DNA of 64,000 nucleotides, taken from the NCBI GenBank assembly GCA_023935145.1, contig CM043702.1, positions 107,591,088 through 107,655,087 on the forward strand, written 5' to 3'. The notes under the pieces were generated by a model. The model saw nothing but the letters and a program-made list of their open reading frames with translations, searched no databases and had not been told where the DNA came from. Position 1 is the first letter of the stretch; each line of letters begins with the position of its first letter. The position numbers were made by a program, and so were the translations under genes. The stretch comes from Bretschneidera sinensis. Its lineage: Eukaryota > Streptophyta > Magnoliopsida > Brassicales > Akaniaceae. Below, piece by piece: positions 19,549 to 33,400 of the stretch.

Positions 19549-22500
19549 TTAAGGTAAATAGACCGAATACATAAATGGAATGTCTTCCACCTTTGGATCT
19601 TGCCTATTGATTAAGATCTTAAGGCGCTGACCGTTCACTTTAAAAATCCGACCGTCTCTACTGTCCTCAATTTCCACTGCTCCATTTTCGAAAACATTTT
19701 TTACAATGAAAGGACCAGTCCACCTTGACCAAAGTTTTCCAGGATGCTTATGGAGCCTAGAGTCGTATAAGAACACCTGATCATTGGGTTTAAATGTTTT
19801 TCTCAAAATTTTTTATCATGGAATACTTTCATCTTAGCCTTATAGATTCTAGAATTCTCATAAGCATCGTTTCTTAATTCCTCTAACTCGGTCAACTGGT
19901 ATTTCCTAAGCTTACCCACTTCTCCTAGGTCAAGATTAAAAGACTTGATGGCCCAATAAGCTTGGTGCTCGAGCTCTACAGGTAAATGATAGGGCTTTCC
20001 AAAAACAAGCCAGTAAGGTGATATACCTAAGGGGGTTTTAAAGGCTGTACGGTAGGCCCAAAGCGCATAAACTAGTCTCAAAGACCAATCCTTGCGATCC
20101 GGGTTAACCATTTTTTCTAAAATTTGTTTAATTTTCTTATTGGCAAGCTCTACTTTTCCACTAGTCTGAGGGTGATAGGCAGTAGAAATTTTATGCAATA
20201 CCTCATATTTTTTCATCAAAGCTTCAAAAGAACGATTGCAAAAGTGTGTACCTCGATCACTAATTATAGCACGTGGTGTACCAAATCGAGATAACACATT
20301 TTCTTTAAGAAATTTAATTACTGTTCGATTATCATTGCTTTGGCAAGCTGCTGCCTCTACCCACTTAGATACATAATCTATTACCATGATGATATATTGG
20401 TATCCGAAGGAAGGAGGAAAGGGTCCCATAAAATCGATGCCCCAACAATGAAAGATTTCAATCACTAAAATAGGGCTTAAAGGCATCATATTTCGTCGAG
20501 GCACAACTCCTAACTTTTGACACCTTTCACATGAGCAACAATAGATGTTTGCATCTTTAAACAAGGTAGGCCAATAAAATCCACACTGCAAAATTTTTGC
20601 AATGGTTTTTTTCATTGAAAAGTGGCCTCCACAAGCTTGGGTATGACAAAATTCTAAGACACTAGCAATCTCTTCATTAGGGATGCAACGCCTTAAAATT
20701 TGGTCAGGGCAGTACTTGAAAAGATAGGGGTCATCCCAATAAAAATTATATACCTCATATAAAAATTTCCTCTTGTCTTGAGCACTCCAATCCATAGGTA
20801 TCTCACCTGTAGCCAAATAATTCACGATGTGAGTGAACCATGGTAGAGAAGTGATGGAGAGTAATTGCTCATCGAGAAAGTCATCCTTGATTGGTATGTC
20901 ATCACAAGTGTCCTCAAAAGTGAGCCGTGATAGATGGTCAACTACTACGTTTTCCACTCCTTTCTTGTCCTTGATGGTGATGTCAAATTCTTGCAAGAGA
21001 AGGATCCATCGGATTAGTCATGCCTTAGCATCCTTCTTTGTAAGAAGATACTTGAGGGCTGCATGATCTGTGAAAATATGATAGGAGAACCAATCAAATA
21101 AGCACGGAATTTATCTAAAGCAAATACTATGGCTACCAATTCTTTTTCAGTTGTAGAGTATTTCATTTGAGCACTATTTAGAGTTTTACTAGCATAGTAA
21201 ATTACAAAAGGTTTTCTTTCCCTTCGCTGTCCAAGAACAGCACCTACAGCATAGTTACTAGCATCACACATAATTTCAAAAGGTAAAGTCCTATCCGGTG
21301 ACTGCATTATAGGTGCGGAAGTAAGCTTTCCAATTAGTATTTGGAAGGCCTCTTGACAAGCTTGTGTCCATTCAAAGGGAGTGTCTTTTACGAGGAGGGA
21401 ACATAGAGGTCTAGATATGCTTGAGAAATTTTGTATGAACCTCCTATAAAAACCAGCATGACAAAGGAAATATCTCACATCCTTTATTGTCTTAGGGGTA
21501 GGTAATTTAGAGATTAATTCAATTTTAGATTGATCAACCTCTATTCCTTTAGAAGAGACAATATGCCCTAGGACAATACCGGATGGTACCATGAAACGGC
21601 ATTTTTCCTAATTTAAAACCAATTCTTTCTCCTCACAGCGAATCAATACTCTCTCTAAATTCATCAAGCATGCATCGAATGAAGATCCAAAAATAGTTCG
21701 GTCATCCATAAAAACTTCCATGCAATTTTCAACCATGTCACTAAAGATACTCATTATACAGCGTTGAAAAGTAGCAGGAGCATTACATAATCCAAACGAC
21801 ATTCTACGAAAAGCATAGGTGCCAAAAGGACAAGTTAAAATGGTCTTTTCTTGGTCTTCTAATGCAATTGCGATTTGATAATAACCAGAATAACCATCTA
21901 AAAATAGTAGAAGGGATGACCAGCTACACACTCAAGAATTTGATTAATAAAGGGGAGTGGGAAGTGGTCTTTCCAGGTGACAGCATTTAATTTCTATAAT
22001 CAATGCACATACGCCACCCGGTCACAAGTTTGGTAGGGACTAGCTCTCCTAGGTCATTCTTCACCACCATGACTCCGGACTTTTTAGGGACTACTTGTGT
22101 AAGGCTGACCCATTTACTATCAGCTATGGGATATATAATACCCGCATCTAATAGTTTCGGCACTTCATTTTTCACTACTTCTTTCATAGTGGGGTTTAGC
22201 CTACGTTGAGGGTCTCTACAATGACTAGCTCCTTCATCTAAATTTATTTTATGAGAGCAGATTAGGGGACTAATTCCCTTCAAATCAGCCATGCTCCATC
22301 CTAAAGCTAATTTATGTGCATTCAAAGTTTGAAGTAATTTCTTACCTTGGGTCTCAGATAAGTTAGAGGAAATTATAACAGGAAAGGTATCACCTGGACC
22401 GAGAAAAGCATGATTTAATCCCTTTGGTAGTGGCTTTTATTTGACCTTAGGTGCTTCCACATTTGAGGGGACTAGTATCTGGCTTCTTTCGGGTAGCTCC

Positions 22501-24955
22501 TCAAACCTTGGTTGCCATGCCTGCTTGCCATGATCCTGAAATTTGTCAAAAATAGCACAAACATCAATTATATCTGTTTTATCATTAGATAAATCTATTT
22601 TAGAATTAATAAGAAAATTTTTAAGAGGATCATAATCATGAGTTAAAGAGACTCCCTCATTGATGAGTGACTCAATCATGTAAAGTTGGTGGTTTTCGTC
22701 CTCATCTTCAGACTGCTTTGAAACATTGAAAATATTTACTTCAAGGGCTATATTGCCAAAAGATAGTTTTTTGAGTCCATTCCTACAATTTATTAGAGCA
22801 TTCGCAGTAGCAAGGAAAGTTCTACCCAAAATTAAAGGAATTTTGGAATTAATGTTAACAGCAGAAGTGGTATCAAGAATTAAGAAATCAACAGGATAGT
22901 AAAATTTATCAATTTGAAACAAAACATCCTCTACCACACCCCGGGGTACTTTGACTGAACGGTCAGCTAATTGTAACACCACGCCGGTTGGTTTGATTTC
23001 TCCTAAACCTAGCTGTAAATAAATGGAAAATGGCATCAGGTTGACACTAGCTCCTAAATCTAGTAAGGCTTGTCCGACCTCATGATTTCCAATGCTACAA
23101 GCAATGGTTGGATAGCCCGGGTCTTTGTATTTTGGGGGAATTCTTTCCTCAATTAAAGCACTAACTTGCTCAGTTAGGAATTCTATTTTCTTGACATGGT
23201 GCTTCCTCTTAATTGTGCATAAATCCTTGAGAACTTTTGCATAGATGGGAACTTGTTTAATCACATGCAAGAGTGGAAGATTCAGTTTCACTTGCCTCAA
23301 ATTCTCTAGGATTTCATTATTTATTTCCATATTTTTCTTCTTTGATTTTAAGGTTTGAGGGAATGGTGCCTTAATAGGACTTTTGGTTACTTCAGGGTCC
23401 TTGGGCTGTTCAGTTTCACTACTAGTTTGCCCATTTTTCTCATCCTCGGATTTATTCATTGGTGGGATGTGTAGTGACTTACCACTTCGGGTCACAATGG
23501 CATTTAGATCTTTCAAATTTTCTTGTGCCATATGTTGACCGTGAGGATTGGACAAAGCTTGGGAAGGGAACTTACCTCGCTCAGTCACACTTAAGGATCC
23601 CATTAATTTGGACACTTGGCTCCTTATTTCCTTGTTTTCCTCAACCACCTGCGTAATTAATGCCTCACACCTCTGGTTTGTTTTACCTTGTACTTCTATA
23701 AAAGCATGTAAGGTGTCTTCTAAAGAGTTCTTAGAGGTTGAGGGTGCATGATAAGGTGCAAGGTATGATCTAGGGGGCTGTGCATGCTGCTGATTTTCAG
23801 ATTTTCAGTTGAAGCTGGGGTGATTTTGCCACCCCGGATTATAAGTGTTAGAGAAGGGTGCTTGAGGCTTCTTATACATGCCTAAGGCATTACATTGTTC
23901 CTCTTATAGCCCTCTCATATCAACAAAAATGGGGCACTCTTGAGTGGGATGATCTACCCTCCCACACACAAAACATGGTTCCAACAGTTCCGCTTGATTA
24001 ACCATGTGTGTTGGTTTCTTAGTTTTCAATGCCTCTAACTCCCTAGTGAGCAGTTCGACCTTAGCTTTCAGGTTATCTTTCTCCCTAAGATGGTATATTC
24101 CACCACCACTAGGGTTTCCTGTAGGTCGTGACCTATTTATGCTTTCAGTAGCACTAGGTCCAGTCCATGTGTGAGCTTTTTCAGCAAGCTCATTGAGGTA
24201 TTCGATAGCCTCATCAGGGTCTTTTTTGTAGAAATTCACCATTGCACATCATCTCGACAAATTAGTGTTCTTTATAGGTAAGACCCTAAGAGAAATAGCT
24301 CACTAAACGCCAATTTTCATACCTGTGATGTGGACACATACTTAACAGCTCTTTAAATTTCTCCCAAAACTGATACAAAGTCTCGTTTTCCTTTTGTGCG
24401 AAGGTGAAGATTTGTCTTTTCAGCGCATTAGTCTTATGTTGAGGCAAGTATTTGTTAAAAAAGACTTGGGTCATTTCATTCCATGACCCAATTGATTGTG
24501 GTCTTAGTGAGTATAACCAACTCTTAGCTTTATCCTTTAAAGAGAAAGGAAAAAACTTGAGTCGCACGATATCATCAGTTGCATCTTGACTATGAAAAGT
24601 CGCAACTACTTCCTCAAACTCTCTAATGTGCATATACGGGTTTTCATTTTCCAAACCATGAAAAATAGGCAGTAATTTAATCATCCCTGGTTTAAAGTCT
24701 TGATGGCGGGTGTTGGCTGGAAACATAATGCATGATAGTGTGGCTGTCCGGCTAGGGTGTAAATAATCTTTGAGTGTCCTAGCTACATTCTCATTAGGGT
24801 TTTTTAGCCATGTTGACCAAGTTTTCTAAATTTTCAGTTGGGTGTATACTAAGATCTAATCTAGGCGAGGTTTCACTAACGGATGAAGAAGGAAGGGGTA
24901 TCTCTATTTCGGTTCCCTTAATGAATCTTCCTCGTGAGTCTCTCGGTCTAAGCAT
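19549..24955 (-). pseudogene. Element C gag-pol (broken Athila-like polyprotein)
   Basis: The ATG at 24955 (MLRPRDSRGRF) starts Gag, with a stop about 53 codons later. The Gag core is at 24726-24286 and the knuckle CFVCGRVDHPTQECP in 24242-23904. Protease with DLGAS is in 23648-22437, the N-terminal reverse transcriptase in 22325-21987, and the core in 21931-21608 with FMDD kept. RNase H is in 21592-21014, and a still-open 397-codon frame (20996-19803) holds the RNase H end plus integrase with HHCC, GIDFMGP, SDRGTHF and GKVE. The C-terminal integrase tail (19806-19549) is shifted. Domains are in normal order with no large deletion, so the element died by point changes and small indels. Confidence 0.9.
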
Positions 24956-25080
24956 ATACCAACTGAGTTTAAAAGTAATAAGTAGAACATAACAAAATAA
25001 AGAAAAAAAATCAGAATATAAAGGAAAGATAGTACCGTCTTGTCTTAGAGTTGATAAACTTCCTTATGAGTAAGGTCGTT

Positions 25081-25098
25081 TCCCCGACAACAACGCCA
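25081..25098 (-). promoter_or_regulatory. Element C primer binding site (mutated)
   Basis: The minus strand reads TGGCGTTGTTGTCGGGGA. It differs from the B site at three positions, all C to T. Confidence 0.75.
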
Positions 25099-25103
25099 AA
25101 ATT

Positions 25104-26648
25104 TGATTATGCCTAAAATATAACGCGGTTGTTGTAGCATAGCTTTGGGGTGTCGATTCCACAGGGAAACAAGTTAACTACAAAGGAATGTGTAAACTTT
25201 AATCTAAAACGATAAATCCAAATGAGAAAGAGAATCTGAAATTGATAGTGAAACAATTGTGTAAAGTAGATTGTTAAATATAATAAGGTAACAACAAGGA
25301 TCCAGGAATCCTCCCTAGGTTCATTGCCCTAATCCTAACTTGATTAAGTTGTTTTTATCTCGATTGCAAGTTTCACATCCAAAACAAGCAATCGGCAAAT
25401 ATTCAATTAAAGCGCATGTATAAACCCTAATTTGATTGTTATGAAATATTTTTTATTTTCAATTCATGCACATATGATCTATCCTGTAAGTTTATCAAGA
25501 AACGACAATATATCTTTGATGAAAATATTGCAGTAATGGACAAACCTAAATGCTAGATCTACCAGACTCAATCATACCCAATTAATCTTGACATAAAGAA
25601 AGCATGATTAAATCTATATCAAGGAAAAAGATACAATCACCGGATTAGATGAAATCTTTATAATTAGATTAAAAAGTAAATCATAACAATGTTTGAACGC
25701 TAAAGCTCTATTACAACTGAATCAAGTAAGAGAAATAGAAACAACTACACCTAGGGATTCATCCCTTTGCCTTGCTTGGAGATTAGTTAGCCATGGGGCT
25801 CATAGTTGCACAATTTTGATGGAGGAAAGTTGCTGCTTCCTTGAGTTTTCCAGGTTTTTGAATGTCTAATTACAAACCCTAAGTGGTCTATTTATAGTGT
25901 ACAAGGCCTAAGGGTGTTTTAGGGTTTGAACAAATCATTAAAGACCTAATTACGGTCTAACTCGGAGAGCAAAGCCTGTGCGCGCGCTGCACCTTGGCTT
26001 TTGTCAAGTTTCTTGTGTGCGGTGAGGTGCGCCTCAGCTTCTCTAGGGTGCACCTCAATCCTTCAAGGTGTGCCTCAACTGATCCAAGGTGCACCTCAGT
26101 TTGATGGCTCTTTAAGCTTCTTTTGGCCTTCTTTCTGAAGGGTGTGCCTCAGTTGATCCAAGGTGCACCTTGGCCTGATGCTTGTTCAGGAGATCTGACC
26201 TCTGTCTACTAAAACCACCATAACTTTCTCTAGAAAAATCCTTTTTACAAACCGTAACATCCTCCAGAAAATAGACTTCTAGATATTTCTAAGCATATAT
26301 AGCTCATCTCCTGGTTCTTCCTATATCAATACAGTTTAATTTGCAAAGATGATTGATTTGTATGGCAATTCTAGCAACTTAGTGAAAACTCCTTTCTTAG
26401 TTTCTCTTCATCTTGGCTTTTCCGCGACCATTCTCTCACTTGAGTATTCATTGAAGCTTTGTGTTTAAAATAATGTTAGCTTTTCCATCTCTTTTAACTC
26501 AAGATACCTGAAAATGCACCGAAATAAGTTAATGCTCCAAGAATACCACTTTAGAGTTGTTAACGAATAAAAATGCAATTAAAACCTAAATCAAGCCTAA
26601 AGTGCTAACAAATAAGTACGATCAAGATGTATTTTATGGCTCTCATCA
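25104..26648 (-). repeat. Element C 5' LTR (1545 bp)
   Basis: It runs from TGATTATGCC to CTCTCATCA on the plus strand. Its inner part matches 5815-6436, and its outer part matches the F LTR at 60896. A minus-strand TATA box (CACTATAAATAG) lies at about 25888-25900. At 26020-26190 it has a run of AGGTGCRCCTCAACTGATCC-like units. Confidence 0.9.
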
Positions 26649-29600
26649 AGGTTTTATCTCTATCTAAAGAAATGAAAGTTTTAAAATAACAAAATGAAAA
26701 ACATTCTTTACATCTTAGCAACTCATCATAAGAGTCATTGAAAAATGAAAATAATGTTTTGAAAAGCAAAGTGATTAAGTTGAATAACACTTTATCTAGA
26801 CTTGTAAGTGGAAAAGAAAAACCAGATAATGTGTTGGCTTGCCAAAGAATGAGTGGAGAAAATTCTCATTTCGGATACTCTCCAATAGGCAAAAAAAAAT
26901 TAAATGGAACCATCTTTGTAAAAGCAACAAATGTCAATGAAGTTTCAACCTCTCATATGCCTAGTAATGCTCATAATGACCCATTAAAGAATGATAGCAA
27001 GCCTAAGAATGAAAATATCAATTCATATGGCATAAACTCATATACTCATGTTAGGAATAGACATTCTAGAAGCACATATGTTCATATATATGCCCATTCT
27101 AGAAATGCAAATGTTAGGTATGCACACTCTAGAAACTCATATGTTAGGAATGCATACTCAAGAAATTACTATCATTAATATCCTAGAAACAACATGTATT
27201 CACATAATTTTCATAATACTAAAACATGTATTCTAGGAATGCAAGGTTCTTGTATCCAATGAATGATAGATTTGCATATTCTATATGCAACGTAAAAATT
27301 CCTATTGACAGCTAGTAAAATGTCCATTAGGAATTTCTTATTCAAGTCAGTTTGATGTACATGTTATCTAACAAGCACCTACATAAATTATTTTAGTATC
27401 TCATACACTAGTGACCGTGAGATCAATCACCCCTAACTCCTTGAGGAAACATAGTATGTACTAATCTATTCGGATTCACTAATTCTATTCTTAGTGATCC
27501 TATGATTATGAGAATTTAAGAATAATCTTAAGGAAATACATCTAACTAGCATGATCTCATCATGGTGCTTATGTCCATTCCTTTTATTCTATAGGCTTTA
27601 CCATGTAATACACATGCAGTGATTTGTAATGAACATGATAAATAAGATGATTGACATTAATAATTATTTATTGTCATTAAATAAATAAGACCAATTTACA
27701 AATAACATTCCCTTAACATCAAATGCAATTAGACTGTAGGGCATACTACTATCAGTTATCTCTTGAGATGGCCATCTGTTAGCCACTGATTGGCTAGTTA
27801 TAGACACCCATTGCACCCTTATGTAATTAATAATTGATTTTTCCTTGGACCTCAATGAAAGAACAAAGAGAAATTTTCATGTGCTTGTTCGAGGTATGAT
27901 CTTTGTCAAGTTTGATGGTTTTCATGACTAATTGATGATTTAAAAAAAATAAAAAATAGGAACTAAGGAAAGAAAGATAAAAAGGTTAAAATCTCTTGTT
28001 TTAAGAACCTGTATTATGAGCTTGATAAATTTTTATTTCCAAAACCTAAGACATTTTCCTTCCCTAAATAAATACATCATTTAATTATCTTTCCAATGAT
28101 GAGTTATGAACTCATTTTTTACCGAAACAACTCTAAAATTGATCAATTTTAGTGTAATGAACCTCATTTAAAATTGGTAACTAATTTTTGTGTTTGGGAA
28201 ATTAGGACTGAAATTATACTCATGGAGATTTTAAGAAAGTCCAAGAACAACCAAAAAGGATTATAGATGAGTAAGAATGGCCTGTTTGAAGTTAAGGTCT
28301 AGAATTTGGAAATTTTCCTAATCAAACTAGGAATTCTATCTTAGAAATTGCCTCATTGGAGGTTCCTTTTCCTCCTAGTCGGCCAGACCTGATTCTTTAC
28401 CCTAATAGGACTGTTTGTATCCTATAAATACATCCTCATAACACTTCTGAGAGGACCTTTAGACCTTTCAGTTGAGAGACACATTACTTTTTGGATTTTG
28501 AGAGAATTTGTGAGAGAAAGTGCGAAAAACTTGAGTTCTAGTGAGAGAAATCCTAAATTTTTTAGCCAAACCCTACTACTATTTCCCTAGAGTCCGAATT
28601 TAATTTTACAAAGAAGAATAATAATAAAAAAATAAGTAATCTCTAATTACAGTAACGATGCACAAAGCGGAGATTCGTTCTAGAATTGCAAAGCACTCAA
28701 GAACAAGCTTCTTCTTGAGAGGAACAAGTAAACCACCCCATCTCCCTCATTCAAAGAATGCGAGGAGTTTTGTGATACTTATCGTCCTTGCTAGATTACT
28801 TAAGGGAGATACCAGCAAGCTCCTTTGATCTTCACAAGAATCTCAATGCACTTCAAAAGTATAATTAAATTTCCTTTTTGTCAAAGCTCTTAACTTTTCT
28901 TGTTGTTCACATTGTTCATATTCTTGATTTAATTCCATGTTTTATTGTTTTTTTTATGTGGTTTAATGATTGAAGATTGTTAATATGTTAGTCTAAATGA
29001 TAGATTGTATGCTAGAATAATTTAAAACTAATTAGAAAACCTTTGAAATAAATTTTAAAAAAAAATGAAGCTAGTTGAAGTTGGGGACCTTTCTAGTCCA
29101 GGTGCAACTTTTGTGGAAAAATAAGCTTTGGTGCCAATTTAAAGTAGTGTTGCATTAAAGTGGTGTGCTAGACAAGATTTTTGTTCTATATGCACGTTTT
29201 GTTCTCTGTTTACTTCCAATTCTTGATTCTCATGCTATTATGATTCCAAATTTATTTGTATGATAAATAAGATTTCTATAAACAACCTAGAAACATGCTT
29301 TAGGATTATTAATCATAAATTAACATGCCTTGATGATCATGCACTCTAAACCCGAAAACGATATACTTTAATGATGATGTCATGAGTTAGAATACTAAAA
29401 CATATTTTGGATGTTTATGGATGACATGAATGAAGTTTTGATCTTTTGCATGATGATAACTATATGCCATAATTCCGTGATGATATATATACTAATATGT
29501 TTCTTATCTATGCTCTTCATGAATTATAGACTCTATAATAAGTTCTTCTATGATTGTGTGCTTGAATTAAGATGAAATAGTTGATTTCCATGCTATAATA

Positions 29601-30006
29601 ACAAAATAAAGTTTCTGTTTTGAGTGATAACATGTTATAACTTCCATGATTCCTTGTTTTATGATTGCTTGGGTGATACAATATGCTTTTGTTGATGTTT
29701 ATATAGTTAATTACATGTCATTGTTTATTTCCCTGTAATTTCCTTACCTTTTGGGTTATAAACCTTGGTTAGGCACATTTCGTTTCTTTCTATTTTCATG
29801 TAATTGTGCTTTAGTTTTCTCTCACTTTTGCTTTCTTTATAATTGTTAGGGAATGATTCATTTTCTTGTAGGATCATGATATTGTATGTGACTTTTCATA
29901 TTTCATTACATTGCATGCTTTTGTGATCATTGAAAACAGATAATTGATCTAAATTAATTAAAAAAAAGAATCCATCAATATAGAAGAATATAAATTGGTC
30001 CCATCG
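26649..30006. other. AT-rich stretch without an assignable gene
   Basis: Apart from the copia-like remnant at 26738-27290 I recognise no coding sequence. A TATA-like TCCTATAAATACATCC at 28416-28431 is followed by a plausible transcript start region and resembles an LTR promoter. I could not find matching LTR ends or a second copy in the window. Confidence 0.5.
26738..27290 (+). pseudogene. Copia-like gag C-terminal remnant with 30-bp repeats
   Basis: A 146-codon frame (26738-27178) starts with a coiled-coil-like segment (NVLKSKVIKLNNTLSRLVSGKEK) and GENSHFGYSP. This resembles the region that precedes the zinc knuckle in many plant copia polyproteins (usually with a GLGY block). It then turns into 10-residue repeats of the form HSRNxxVRxA (30 bp each, 27050-27190). 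No knuckle or protease follows, and the frame decays. It is cut at the left by the LTR of C. A host gene is less likely. Confidence 0.5.
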
Positions 30007-30417
30007 TGTTAGAGTTGTTCCATACTTCAACAGGTCCAGATCTGTAGAACCCCCGACGACCATGGGGGTCCCGCTCCCCGGAGAGCAAGTGGGGGTTAAG
30101 GGGCAACGCCCCAAAAACTTTTAGGCCCTGTACATAAGTTTGGTTTGGTTTTTTGCTTAGTGATTTAGGATTTGGCCTATGAATAGTCATGGTTTTGCAG
30201 CAAAATAAAAACCTTAATTAAGACATCTTAAGTTGCTTATAAATGCTCTCTATGTATTGAGTGCACATTGTAATGAGAGATTTGTGAAGTTGATAATAGT
30301 GAAACTTCTGGCAAGATGTAGCCCTATTTTGGGGTAAACCTGGGTAAACCTAGGTAAATCTTGTTTTGTTTTCTTTTTGTTTATAGCTCATGTGATTGGC
30401 AGGTTTTGAATCGTTCA
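30007..30417 (+). repeat. Element E 5' LTR (about 411 bp)
   Basis: It starts TGTTAGAG, as does the remnant at 34173, and ends CGTTCA just before the primer site. It includes a GGGGC-AAC-GCCCC inverted repeat near 30099-30111. The right boundary is inferred from the primer site. Confidence 0.7.
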
Positions 30418-30418
30418 G

Positions 30419-30431
30419 TTGATATCAGAGC
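30419..30431 (+). promoter_or_regulatory. Element E primer binding site (tRNA-iMet type)
   Basis: TTGATATCAGAGC matches the copia consensus TGGTATCAGAGC with one change in the leading bases. Confidence 0.72.
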
Positions 30432-30482
30432 TTTGTGTTCAAGGATTAACAATCAGAGATGTAGATTGGATCACTGATTAAA

Positions 30483-33400
30483 ATCGAGAAGTTCGGAAGG
30501 AAGAGCTTTGAGTTATGGAAACTGAAGATGGAGGATCTACTCATGTATAGGGATCTATGGACGATGATAGTAGATCAGATGCCGAAGAATACGATGAGCA
30601 TGACGGCAATGTATACGAAAGAGGCGGCATCGCCGGTGGTGGTTTCGGCATCATCTAAAATGGCCATTACGGAGTGGGGAAGCTCAATTGGAAGGCACAA
30701 AGTCTGATTCAGCTGTGCTTAGCCGATTCTATCCAGACAAACATTTTTGGAGAGAAGACTGTGAAAAATCTCTAGAAGAAGCTGTAAAGCCTTTGTCAAA
30801 GTAAATTTTTGGTAAACAAACTATTTCTGCGGAAGAAGTTGTACAACCTTCGAATGGCTGAAGATGATTTTTTCTCTGTTCGTATACATGAGTTCAACAA
30901 TTTGATAGGTCAGTTATTATCTAGTGTTGATGTGATGGATGACGATAAGGCTATTACACTGCTCTATTCACTACCTAATTCATGGGATAACTTGATAGTT
31001 GCGATTGGTAGTGGTACGACTGATCTGTCTTTTGAGAATGTTGTGACAGCCCTATTGTCTGAGGAGATGAGACAACATGGTACAGAAAACTCATTAAATG
31101 AGGCCTTATCTGTGAGAGAGTGAACCTATGATAAAGACTACAAGTGGTCTAGTGATAAACCCAAGTTCAGGGGAAGATCCAATAGTAAGGATAAATCTGG
31201 GTTGAAGTGTTGGAAGTGTAGGAAGCCCGGGGATCTAAAGAATGATTGCAGAAATAAGAGTGTGAACCCTGAAAAAGCGAAAAAGTGAGATATTAGCTTC
31301 AGGAAACAAGAACTAGTATGATGATGATGCTGGTGACTTAAATATGACATCCTGTTTAGCTCAATCAGATCGAAGTGTTTGGATAATTGACACATAAGCA
31401 TTCTTTCACATGACACCTCATAGAGATTGGTTTCGTGAGTATGAAACCTTTGATAGGGGAAATGTTTTGTTAGAAGATAACTCTATGGTGAAAATTATTA
31501 GTCATGGGAAGGTGAAGTTGAAGATGAATGATGGGACAGTCAAGACACTTCCAAGTGTGATGCATATTCCGGGACTCAGTAGGAATCTAATGTCAGTTAG
31601 CAAGATGACAGATGGGGGAGTGAATTTCAGCTGTGACAAAAATTCGTGCAAGATGACTCGTGGATCTCCAGTAATCATACGAGGTGTTCGGTATGGTACA
31701 TTGTACAAGTTGTTGGGAAGTACAGTACAAAGTCAGTGCAATGGAGGTTTTATCTCTGGGGAGGCGACAGATGATGAGGCGAAGTCCTCTATATTATGGC
31801 ATCAAAGGCTTGGGCATATCGACGAAAAAGGACTATCTACTTTATTGTCGAAGCATATGGTGAAGGGAGTCTTAGATTACTCTATAAGATTCAGTTTCTG
31901 TGAGCATTGTCTACATGGCAAGCAGAACCGTGTGAGTTTTAAGTCTGCTGGCACAAGGGCAAAAAATATTATGGATTTGATACATAGTGATGTGTTTAGG
32001 CTAGCTCCGGTCCAATATCTTGCAAAATCAAGGTATTATGTCTCTTTTCATTGATGATTTTTCAAGGTATGTATGGATTTATTTCATTAAAAGTAAAGCT
32101 AAAGCATTTGATAAGTTTCGTGAGTTTAAAGCATTGGTAAAAAATCATATGGAAAGAAAGATAAAGGTTTTAAGAACAGATAATGGAGGAGAATTTTGCT
32201 TAGATAAGTTTGAGCAATTCTGTGTGGCATGGCATTATAAGACAGAAAGTAACTCCATATACACCTCAATAGAATGGGGTGGCTGAAGACTCAATCGACA
32301 ACTTATGGAGAAATCGATGAGTACGTTGAGTTTTGCAGGCTTGGAGCTAGAGTTCTTGGAAGAGGCTATGGCTATGGCATGTTATCTGAAGAACAGGTCA
32401 CCTACATCAGCGTTACAAGATCAGACATCATTTGAGGCACTATTCAAGAAGAAGTCGAGTTTGGCTCATGTTAGGATGTTTGGGTGTGATGCTTATATGC
32501 ATATTCCAAAAGAAAAGAAGAACAAACTTGACAGCAAATCAGTGAAGTGCATTTTCATTAATTATAAGGATGGGGTCAATGGGTATAAGTTATGGAATGC
32601 AGAAAATAAGAGTACAGTTTTTCTACAGAGATGTTGTGTTTAGAGAAACACAAAGGGATGTGGCAACTGTCCAAGATGTACCAGAACAACCAAAGCAGGT
32701 TCAGATTAATCTTAGCCCGGGAGATAAAGAGTGGGAGACTATCCCACAGACTGCATCGGATACTTCAGATTTTGAGTCAGTTGGGTATGAGCATGATATT
32801 CATGTTTTTGATGTAGAGAATGAGGATTCAGATGCTCGCTCGGAGGTAGAGACCACACTTGTCATAAGGAGATCTACACAGGTTAGAAATCCACCCATCA
32901 GGTTTCCCCTACTGCTTGTAGTGCACTATATGTTTTAAATATTACTGGTGATGATCCTAGCACCTTAAAAGAGGCGAGGGCCTCGGAGGATACAAATCTG
33001 TAGGAGAATGCTATAAAAGAGGAGATGCAAACACTGGACAAGAATTAAACATGGACCCTTATGAAATTGCCTAGCGATAGAAAGGCAATTGGGTATAAAT
33101 GGTTTTCAGGAAGAAAACAAATGCAGATGGAATTGTAAAAAAGCACAAGGAATGTCTGGTTGCAAAGGAGTACTTACAAATAGAGGGAATTGACTATGGT
33201 GAGATATTTTCTCTAGTAGAAAAGTTGACATCTATCAGATTTGTCTTATCCATGGCAGCTGCTTATGATCTAGAGGTTAAGCAATTGGATGTGAAAACAG
33301 CTTTCCTTCATGGGGACTTAGAGGAGGAAATTTACATGAAACAACATGAAGGCTTTGTGAGCAAAAGAAAGGAAGAGTTGGCTTGTAAATTGAAGAAGTC

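Larger units (their letters stand above)
17986..26648 (-). mobile_element. Element C (right segment): 5' LTR, gag-pol and start of downstream ORF
   Basis: On the minus strand the order is 5' LTR (25104-26648), a mutated primer site, gag-pol (24955-19549) and a spacer. The plant transposon-protein ORF follows, up to the point where element B cuts it. It is an Athila-like lineage distinct from A and B, and F is of the same family. Many stops and frameshifts mark it as old. Confidence 0.9.

Noticed and set aside
26738..27178. Host gene candidate (146 codons)
   Set aside because: The layout (coiled coil then basic repeat, no conserved domain) fits a copia gag remnant better, and the frame decays at once on both sides.
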